From: Chitinibacter tainanensis DSM 15459
GTDB taxonomy: Bacteria; Pseudomonadota; Gammaproteobacteria; Burkholderiales; Chitinibacteraceae
DNA length: 64,000 bases
Direction: 5' to 3'
Assembly (NCBI RefSeq): GCF_000429785.1
Contig: NZ_KE386953.1
Location: 239,466-303,465, forward strand
Shown here: piece by piece, positions 58,347 to 64,000 of the stretch
Layout of the letters: each line of letters begins with the position of its first letter
How positions within the stretch are numbered: position 1 is the first letter of the stretch
The notes under the pieces: model-generated
What the model was told of the DNA's origin: nothing
Database searches by the model: none
The model's input: the letters and a program-made list of their open reading frames with translations, nothing else
Program-made: the position numbers and the translations under genes

Positions 58347-59549
58347 TTAGCCAACCAGCTTAGCAATGGCAGCTTCAAAGCGGCTGAGTGCAGTGGCGAT
58401 TTCTTCGTCGCTAATCACCAGCGAAGGCGCAAAGCGCACCACATTCGGGCCAGCCATCAATACCATCAGGCCTTCTTTCACTGCGGCATTCAAGACCTCT
58501 TTGGCGCGGTCTTTGTAGCCATCGGCCAACACGCAACCCAGCAAGAGGCCCATGCCGCGCACTTCTTTAAACAGCGGATATTTGGCGTTGATGGCTTCTA
58601 CACCGGCTTTCAGCTGCTGGTGTTTGGTCTTCACGCCTTCCAGCACCGCGGGCGTATTGATTTCGGCCAACACTGCGCCCGCTACGGCGCAGGCCAGTGG
58701 GTTACCGCCATAGGTGGTGCCATGCGTGCCCGCCACCAGATGCTTGGCAATGTCGGCCGTAGTGAGCATCGCACCAATCGGGAAACCGCCACCCAAGCTC
58801 TTGGCGCTCGACAGAATATCCGGCACCACGCCGTATTCTTGATAGGCAAACAGTGAACCAGTGCGGCCCATGCCGGATTGCACTTCATCAAAAATCAGGA
58901 AGGCATTGTGCTGATTACACAGCTCGCGCACGCCTTGCAGGAAAGCCGGATCAGCCGGTAATACGCCGCCCTCGCCCTGAATCGGCTCCAAAATCACGCA
59001 AGCAGTGTCATCATCGATCAGCGCTTTGACGCTATCGAGATTGTTGTATTCAAAGTAAGCAATGCCTTCGGGTTTCGGGCCGAAACCATCGGAATACTTC
59101 GGCTGACCACCCACGGTTACGGTAAAAAACGTGCGACCGTGAAAGCTATTGAGCGCCGACAGGACTTTGTGTTTTTTCTCGCCAAAGCGCTCAATCGCCG
59201 CGCGCCGCGCCAGTTTCAGCGCCGCTTCATTGGCTTCAGCGCCCGAGTTACAGAAAAACACTTTTTCGGCAAAGGTGCTGGCCACCAATTGCTGCGCCAG
59301 CGCCAGCGCCGGCTCATTGGTGTACACGTTCGAGACGTGCCACAGCTTATTCGCCTGCTCGGTCAGCGCCTTAACCAGCACCGGATGGCAATGGCCGAGT
59401 GAATTCACCGCAATCCCGCCGGCCAGATCAAGATACTCGCGGCCAGCCTGATCCCACACGCGCGAACCCGCACCACGCACGGGCACAAATTCGGCAGGGG
59501 CGTAGTTGGGGACCATGTATTGGTCAAAATCGGAGCGGGACAGCGACAT
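58347..59549 (-). CDS. argD: Acetylornithine/succinyldiaminopimelate aminotransferase
   Basis: This 400-residue class III PLP aminotransferase has [58 protein letters not shown] and the PLP lysine in [15 protein letters not shown]. ArgD serves arginine and lysine biosynthesis; the catabolic AstC is hard to exclude by sequence, but no ast genes are nearby. I chose the ATG at 59549 with AGGAAAC upstream. The 59550-59856 gap holds one 47-bp element near its end and nothing else I can identify. Confidence 0.9.
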   Translation of the reverse strand: MSLSRSDFDQYMVPNYAPAEFVPVRGAGSRVWDQAGREYLDLAGGIAVNSLGHCHPVLVKALTEQANKLWHVSNVYTNEPALALAQQLVASTFAEKVFFCNSGAEANEAALKLARRAAIERFGEKKHKVLSALNSFHGRTFFTVTVGGQPKYSDGFGPKPEGIAYFEYNNLDSVKALIDDDTACVILEPIQGEGGVLPADPAFLQGVRELCNQHNAFLIFDEVQSGMGRTGSLFAYQEYGVVPDILSSAKSLGGGFPIGAMLTTADIAKHLVAGTHGTTYGGNPLACAVAGAVLAEINTPAVLEGVKTKHQQLKAGVEAINAKYPLFKEVRGMGLLLGCVLADGYKDRAKEVLNAAVKEGLMVLMAGPNVVRFAPSLVISDEEIATALSRFEAAIAKLVG

Positions 59550-59804
59550 AATCAAGTTTCCTTTTCGAACGACGGTTGAACAGCATGCCGACACATGTTA
59601 ACAGCATCAGGCAAAACACAAAGCGCTTTAGCAGCGCGTGGTGGTGAACTTACTGTTCACCCATAAAAACAATCATGGCGCAGATCGTGCTGCAAATGGT
59701 CGCAATCTGCGACCAGCTTACCACCCAGCCTGGCGGATAGAACGCGGAAAATGCGTGGCATTCGCGCTGTAATTCAGCTCATGAGCACCACCAATACAGC
59801 CATA

Positions 59805-59851
59805 GGTATATCGCCACACACAATGAATCAATTAGCTTAGCGAGCAATACC
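59805..59851 (-). repeat. 47-bp 3'-UTR element, copy 7
   Basis: On the minus strand it starts GGTATTGCTCGCTAAGC and ends GATATACC. Exactly 47 bp, 5 nt after the stop of the next gene upstream on that strand (59857), in sense. Confidence 0.6.
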
Positions 59852-59856
59852 ATAGC

Positions 59857-60273
59857 CTATTCTCGCGGCGACACATCGCGCACCTGTTGTTGGGCGGCGT
59901 CGCGTTCGGCCAAGAGCTCACGTTGTGAGCGCTGCCACGGCTTAATCCCAGCCGGGGGTATTTTATGCGAGCGGGCCAGCAACATCAGCAGGCCACACAA
60001 GATCAGCAAGAGCGGCACCTGCACATTGCGCGCCAGCTGCAAATATTGCTGCGCAAACGTGGTGACACCCCCGGCAATCAGCATCGGGCCCAGCACAATC
60101 GACGATTTATTCAGCCCTTCGAGCAACAGCACCGCCACGCCGGCGGTGATCAGACCAAGAATGATGATCCAGCTCACGCTGGGCAGCACATCCAGCCGAT
60201 GCAACAACCACCCCGCGCCAATCACAATCAGCGCCAGCGGCCACAGAATACTGCCTGGTTTGCCTTGTGCCAT
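59857..60273 (-). CDS. LiaI/LiaF-like membrane protein
   Basis: This 138-residue protein has four hydrophobic segments in the first 100 residues (ILWPLALIVIGAGWLL, SWIIILGLITAGVAVLLL, IVLGPMLIAGGVTTF, VPLLLILCGLLMLLA), a pattern like DUF5668/LiaI-LiaF membrane regions, then a charged cytosolic tail. I chose the ATG at 60273 with GGAGG 6 nt upstream. It lies 25 nt downstream of the site-2 protease gene and is likely cotranscribed. Function unknown. Confidence 0.65.
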   Translation of the reverse strand: MAQGKPGSILWPLALIVIGAGWLLHRLDVLPSVSWIIILGLITAGVAVLLLEGLNKSSIVLGPMLIAGGVTTFAQQYLQLARNVQVPLLLILCGLLMLLARSHKIPPAGIKPWQRSQRELLAERDAAQQQVRDVSPRE

Positions 60274-60298
60274 ACCCACCTCCGCCCGTAGTTGTCCG

Positions 60299-60943
60299 CT
60301 ACATAATCCAGTGAATCAGCTTCATCACCATGCCCATAAATGGCGCCAGAATGGTGCCCAACAGGCCGGTAATCAATAAGCCGAGCAAAATGAAAAAGCC
60401 GTACGGCTCGATGCGCGCCACCATTTGCGCTTGCGCCGGCGGCAAGATCGACACCAGAATGCGTCCGCCATCCAGCGGCGGCAGCGGCAAGAGATTCAGC
60501 ACCATCAGAATCACATTAATCTGAATCCCGGCTTGCGCCATCAGCACCAGCGGCAGCTGAAAGCTATTGCCCTGCAAAAACTCCAGCCCGAAGCGGTAAA
60601 GCAGCGCCCAGCCAATCGCCATGCCCAAATTGGCCAGCGGGCCAGCGGCCGCCACCCAGCGCATATCGTGCTTGGGATTGCGCAAAGCGCCGAAATTCAC
60701 CGGCACCGGCTTGGCGTAGCCAAACAGAAAGCCACCGGGCAGCAATAAGCACAACAGTGGCAAAGCCACGGTACCGATCGGGTCGATGTGTTTCATGGGA
60801 TTCAGCGTCATCCGCCCCATTAAAAACGCGGTCGGGTCGCCAAAGCGTTTGGCCGCGTAGGCGTGCGCGGCTTCATGTACGGTGATGGCAAACAGCACCG
60901 GCAAGGCCCAGATGGCAATATTCTGGATTAGATTAAGTTCCAT
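60299..60943 (-). CDS. Site-2 protease family (M50) membrane metalloprotease
   Basis: This 214-residue short M50 protease has the zinc motif HEAAH (residues 23-27) inside the first helix and NLLPLPPLDGGR carrying the third zinc ligand Asp. Five to six membrane helices are predicted, with no PDZ domain. This YwhC/Rv1457-like subgroup is widespread with unknown substrates. A 47-bp element lies upstream between it and the Sua5/YciO gene. Confidence 0.9.
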   Translation of the reverse strand: MELNLIQNIAIWALPVLFAITVHEAAHAYAAKRFGDPTAFLMGRMTLNPMKHIDPIGTVALPLLCLLLPGGFLFGYAKPVPVNFGALRNPKHDMRWVAAAGPLANLGMAIGWALLYRFGLEFLQGNSFQLPLVLMAQAGIQINVILMVLNLLPLPPLDGGRILVSILPPAQAQMVARIEPYGFFILLGLLITGLLGTILAPFMGMVMKLIHWIM

Positions 60944-60961
60944 ACACTTCCCTTGCTTGAG

Positions 60962-61007
60962 GGTATATCGTTGGGCAGCCTATTTTACGGCCTGCTCAGC
61001 CTATACC
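60962..61007 (-). repeat. 46-bp 3'-UTR element, copy 8
   Basis: On the minus strand it starts GGTATAGGCTGAGCAGGCC and ends CGATATACC. One base shorter than the other copies. It lies 21 nt after the Sua5/YciO gene stop, in sense. Confidence 0.65.
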
Positions 61008-61028
61008 CTAGGTCAGTATTTACACCGC

Positions 61029-61652
61029 TTACAGCCCAAACGGGCTGAGCGGGCCTTTGCCTTCGCGCAGCACATGCGGATAGTCGTCGGATAAATCTAC
61101 CACCGTGGTCGGCTCTGTGCCGCAATAGCCACCCTCGATCACCAGATCAACCGCGTGCTCCAGCTGCTCGCGAATTTCCCAGGCATCGGTCAGCGGATAT
61201 TCTTCGCCCGGCAACATCAGCGTGGTGGAGAGCATGGGCTCGCCCAGCTCTGCCAGCAAAGCCAGCGCAATCGGATGATCAGGTACGCGCAGGCCCACCG
61301 TTTGCTTTTTCGGATGCCAAACACGGCGCGGCACTTCTTTGGTCGCCTGCAAAATAAAGGTGTAGCTACCCGGCGTAGCGGCTTTGAGCATGCGGAAAGT
61401 ACGGTTATCTACTTTGGCGTAGCTGCCCAGCTGCGATAAATCACTACAGGCCAGTGTGAAGTGATGCTTGTCATCCAGCTGGCGGATTTTACGGATGCGC
61501 TCCAGGCCGTCTTTATTATCCAGCGCACAGCCAAAGGCGTAGCACGAGTCGGTGGGATAAACGATCAGCTTGCCGGCGCGCAGCATTTCCACCGCCTGCT
61601 TAATCAGGCGTGGCTGCGGGTTTTCGGCATGAATCGAGAAAAATTGTGACAT
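61029..61652 (-). CDS. Sua5/YciO-family L-threonylcarbamoyladenylate synthase-like protein
   Basis: This 207-residue YrdC-fold protein has AGKLIVYPTDSCYAFGCALDN, RIRKIRQLDDKHHFTLACSDLSQLG and TVGLRVPDHPIALALLAELGEPMLSTTLMLPG, matching the YciO branch. True TsaC/Sua5 makes threonylcarbamoyl-AMP for tRNA t6A37; YciO paralogues have weak activity and an unclear role. It lies 13 nt downstream of the PHP phosphoesterase gene, the same pairing as yciO next to the PHP gene yciV/rnm in enterobacteria. Confidence 0.88.
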   Translation of the reverse strand: MSQFFSIHAENPQPRLIKQAVEMLRAGKLIVYPTDSCYAFGCALDNKDGLERIRKIRQLDDKHHFTLACSDLSQLGSYAKVDNRTFRMLKAATPGSYTFILQATKEVPRRVWHPKKQTVGLRVPDHPIALALLAELGEPMLSTTLMLPGEEYPLTDAWEIREQLEHAVDLVIEGGYCGTEPTTVVDLSDDYPHVLREGKGPLSPFGL

Positions 61653-61665
61653 GGTTATTCCAGTT

Positions 61666-62532
61666 TCAGTGTGCGCGCGGCAGCGGCCCTAGCGTCGGCG
61701 CCCAGCGTGTCCACACCGGCTCGCAGCCTTCGGGCAAATCGGCATTCAAACCCGGCTCGCGCGCGCCTTCGCCCGTGGCGTGATAATCGGTGCCGCTGGA
61801 GCACAGATAGCCAAATTCCTTGGCCAGATTTTTAAAGCGATGTACATCGGCATGGCCGTGGCTGCCAGACACCACTTCCAGCGCCTCGCCGCCTTGGCGT
61901 TTAAATTCGGTCAGCAGCACGCGCATGGTTTCATTGCCCATTTCGTAGCGGCCCGGATGCGCCAGCACCGCCACTCCACCCGCACCGCGAATCCACTCCA
62001 CCGCCTCATGCAGGCGCGCCCATTCATGCTCCACAAAGCCGGGTTTGCCACGCACCATAAATTGCTTAAACACCGCCTTCATGTCTTTGCAGCGGCCAAT
62101 TTCAATCAGATAGCGGGCAAAATGTGAGCGGCTGATCATTTCCGGATTATCGGCATATTTGCGCGCGCCTTCCAAAATGCCGGTCAGGCCCAGTTTTTCT
62201 AGGCCCGCCGCCATCCGCTCGGCCCGCTCGACCCGCCCCGAGCGCACTTGCGCCAAGCCGGCCAGCAAGGTTGGATCATCGGCGGCAAAACCCAGTCCCA
62301 CCACATGCAGCGTATGCTTACCCCAGCTGACCGAGATTTCCACACCATTGACAAAGCCCATTCCCAGCTCATCGGCAGTGGCTTTCGCCAGCGCCAAGCC
62401 GCGGGTATCGTCGTGATCGGTCAGGGCAAATAATTGGCACCCGCGCGCATGGGCGCGGCGCACTACTTCATCGGGCGGCAAGATGCCGTCCGAGATATTG
62501 GAATGACAATGCAAATCAACCGGCGTGGTCAT
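61666..62532 (-). CDS. PHP-domain phosphoesterase (RNase AM/YciV type)
   Basis: This 288-residue PHP metallo-phosphoesterase has VDLHCHSNISDG, LFALTDHDDTRGLA, VNGVEISVSW, a central RSHFAR, LAHPGRY and the C-terminal SGTDYHA metal ligands. E. coli YciV/Rnm degrades 5' ends of RNA and 3',5'-nucleoside bisphosphates. I chose the ATG at 62532, which overlaps the SemiSWEET stop by 17 nt. Context: cysM-SemiSWEET-PHP-YciO operon. Confidence 0.9.
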   Translation of the reverse strand: MTTPVDLHCHSNISDGILPPDEVVRRAHARGCQLFALTDHDDTRGLALAKATADELGMGFVNGVEISVSWGKHTLHVVGLGFAADDPTLLAGLAQVRSGRVERAERMAAGLEKLGLTGILEGARKYADNPEMISRSHFARYLIEIGRCKDMKAVFKQFMVRGKPGFVEHEWARLHEAVEWIRGAGGVAVLAHPGRYEMGNETMRVLLTEFKRQGGEALEVVSGSHGHADVHRFKNLAKEFGYLCSSGTDYHATGEGAREPGLNADLPEGCEPVWTRWAPTLGPLPRAH

Positions 62533-62824
62533 CGGATTTGGCCTCAGTAGCTGCCGGTGGCCGGCGATCAAAAATCAGCTTCATCACCAGCACGGCGCCA
62601 GCCAGAATCAAAGTGATGGTATTGGCCAGATACACAGGCGCCGAGCCAACTAGCAGCCCATACCCCAGCCATAGCGCCACGCCGCTGACAAATATGCAGT
62701 ACATCCCCAGGCTAATGTCTTTGGCCGAGCGGCTTTTCCACACTTGCCAAACCTGCGGCACAAAAGAGATGGTGGTGAGCGTACCGGCCAGTAAACCCAA
62801 ACCTTCGATCAGCGCGGGGCTCAT
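62516..62824 (-). CDS. SemiSWEET-type sugar transporter
   Basis: This 102-residue protein has three helices and two signature prolines: GLGLLAGTLTTISFVPQVWQVWKSRSAKDISLGMY (the PQ motif) and VSGVALWLGYGLLVGS. SemiSWEETs dimerise to form a sugar pore; the substrate is unknown. Its start overlaps the cysM stop as ATGA, and its end overlaps the PHP gene, so the three are co-translated. Confidence 0.88.
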   Translation of the reverse strand: MSPALIEGLGLLAGTLTTISFVPQVWQVWKSRSAKDISLGMYCIFVSGVALWLGYGLLVGSAPVYLANTITLILAGAVLVMKLIFDRRPPAATEAKSDDHAG

Positions 62825-63699
62825 GCCGGAAACACCCCGGTCGAGAGATAACGATCACCGCGATCGCAAACAATACTGACGATCACCGCGTTTTCCACGG
62901 TGGCAGAGAGCCGCAAGGCGGCCGCCAAAGCGCCCCCTGAGGAAATCCCGGCGAAAATGCCTTCTTCGCGTGCGAGGCGGCGGGTCATGGCTTCGGCCTC
63001 GGCTTGCTCGACTTCCAGCACCTGATCAATCAGCGAAAAATCGCAGATCTTGGGTACATAGTCGGCCGGCCATTTACGGATACCCGGAATTTGCGCGCCA
63101 TCGCACGGCTGTACGCCCACAATCTGGATTGCTGGGTTCTGTTCTTTCAGATAACGCCGCGTGCCCATGATGGTGCCGGTGGTGCCCATGCTGGAAACAA
63201 AATGCGTTACCGTGCCGGCGGTGTCGCGCCAGATTTCCGGGCCTGTAGTTTCGTAATGCGCCAGTGGATTATCTGGGTTGGCAAATTGATCGAGCAATAA
63301 CCCTTGCCCGGCTGCCACCATGGCCTCGGCCTGATCGCGGGCGGCTTCCATTCCCTCGGTCAGGATCACCTCGGCGCCGTAGGCTTTCATGGTTTGTATC
63401 CGCTCGATGCTGGAATTTTTCGGTAACAGCAGCACCATGCGGTAGCCCATCATCGCCGCCGCCATCGCCAGCGCGATGCCGGTATTGCCGCTGGTGGCTT
63501 CGATCAGCGTGTCGCCAGGCTGAATATCGCCGCGCGCCTCGGCATGGCGGATCATCGACAGCGCGGGCCGGTCTTTCACCGAGCCGGCCGGATTATTGCC
63601 TTCTAGCTTGACCAGAATGGTATTGCTGGTATTGCCCGGCAGGCGTTTGAGTTTTACCAGCGGGGTGTTCCCGACGAAATCTTCCAGATATTTAAACAT
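62821..63699 (-). CDS. cysM: Cysteine synthase B
   Basis: This 292-residue PLP enzyme begins MFKYLEDFVGNTPLVKL, has the PLP lysine in GSVKDRPA (K42), EATSGNTGIALAMAAAM, SSMGTTGTIMG and the B-type ILVKLEGNNPAG rather than the CysK equivalent. It makes cysteine from O-acetylserine with sulfide or thiosulfate. It is the first gene of the cysM-SemiSWEET-PHP-YciO operon. Confidence 0.95.
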   Translation of the reverse strand: MFKYLEDFVGNTPLVKLKRLPGNTSNTILVKLEGNNPAGSVKDRPALSMIRHAEARGDIQPGDTLIEATSGNTGIALAMAAAMMGYRMVLLLPKNSSIERIQTMKAYGAEVILTEGMEAARDQAEAMVAAGQGLLLDQFANPDNPLAHYETTGPEIWRDTAGTVTHFVSSMGTTGTIMGTRRYLKEQNPAIQIVGVQPCDGAQIPGIRKWPADYVPKICDFSLIDQVLEVEQAEAEAMTRRLAREEGIFAGISSGGALAAALRLSATVENAVIVSIVCDRGDRYLSTGVFPA

Positions 63700-63765
63700 G
63701 CAAGCGTCTACTCCATAGCTGGCATGATTATACGCAAGCTAGGGGATACGCGATGATGAGGATGA

Positions 63766-64000
63766 TTATTTATTCCGCAACAGCCGCGCCACCGCCAACA
63801 CGACGCCCATCAACTTGGCCCCACGCCCCAGCGCCGACCACAGCGGGCGCTGGCGCCCCCAGTGCGCAAGGCCACGCAGTAGCAGAGACCACAGTTGGCC
63901 ATTGCCTGCGGCCGAGCGCAGCAACTCAGCCGGCTGCGCTTGCGCGCGGAGCTGGGTTTGCAGCTGCAAACGATGTAACTGCGCTTGATAACACAGATGC
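63766..64000 (-). CDS. YqjK-like protein, partial (runs off the window)
   Basis: The frame stays open to the right edge; about 77 C-terminal residues are seen (HLCYQAQLHRLQLQTQLRAQ, then GNGQLWSLLLRGLAHWGRQRPLWSALGRGAKLMGVVLAVARLLRNK). The Gln/Leu-rich start, the basic tail and the single amphipathic helix pair resemble the YqjK family, whose genes usually lie next to yqjD and yqjE. The true start lies beyond the window. Confidence 0.55.
   Translation of the reverse strand, partial: HLCYQAQLHRLQLQTQLRAQAQPAELLRSAAGNGQLWSLLLRGLAHWGRQRPLWSALGRGAKLMGVVLAVARLLRNK

Noticed and set aside
1-64000. CRISPR array, prophage, integron or complete insertion sequence
   Set aside because: No regularly spaced direct repeats, phage structural genes, integrase, attC-type sites or intact transposase were found.

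Overview
The window reads as chromosomal DNA of a betaproteobacterium, most likely Neisseriales and close to Chitinibacter/Deefgea-type genera. This is inferred from gene order (a GntR regulator, then sdhCDAB-sdhE-gltA-sucAB-lpdA-sucCD, with mdh divergent), from protein style, from the high GC and from a PEP-CTERM exported protein. No rRNA, prophage, CRISPR array or intact insertion sequence is visible. Most of the window is dense housekeeping sequence on the minus strand.

Layout. 1-7.4 kb: tRNA-Asp, a membrane PAS-domain protein, the helicase HrpA, a PEP-CTERM exported protein, then about 870 bp of gene-free GC-rich repeat DNA. 7.4-19.4 kb: a VOC-family protein, recC-recB-recD as one overlapping operon, and divergently a YbjD/OLD-family ATPase-nuclease coupled to a small membrane protein. 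19.4-25.6 kb: an outer-membrane barrel, a YgfX-like protein, a SIMPL-domain protein, a small acidic protein, RNase R, and two identical tRNA-Leu(CAG) genes with a near-consensus promoter. 25.6-35 kb: a REC-TPR response regulator, YbaK, SelO, a periplasmic solute-binding protein, a decayed RNase D-like exonuclease, Tex and an orphan ParA. 35-38.6 kb: an accessory island with a FliD-like orphan, an IS256-type remnant, a gene broken at a G7 tract, an Imm49-type immunity gene and a headless toxin C-terminus, most of it AT-richer than its surroundings. 38.7-53.6 kb: the TCA-cycle cluster. 53.7-57.4 kb: livHMGF, a branched-chain amino-acid importer lacking its binding protein. 57.5-64 kb: an SDR enzyme, an acetylornithine-type aminotransferase, a site-2 protease, a Sua5/YciO protein, a PHP phosphoesterase, a SemiSWEET, CysM and a partial YqjK-like gene.

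How the genes work together. The sdh-gltA-suc-lpd block with mdh supplies citrate synthase, 2-oxoglutarate dehydrogenase, succinyl-CoA synthetase, complex II with its flavinylation factor, and malate dehydrogenase. Aconitase, isocitrate dehydrogenase and fumarase must lie elsewhere. A perfect 14-bp palindrome between gntR and mdh is a likely operator. RecBCD forms a complete double-strand-break repair complex.

The most unusual signal is a family of eight intergenic elements. Seven are exactly 47 bp and one is 46 bp. All have GGTAT...ATACC ends and divergent but partly self-complementary interiors. Six lie 3-21 nt after a stop codon and, where orientation can be judged, in sense with that gene. 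I know of no named family that matches them.
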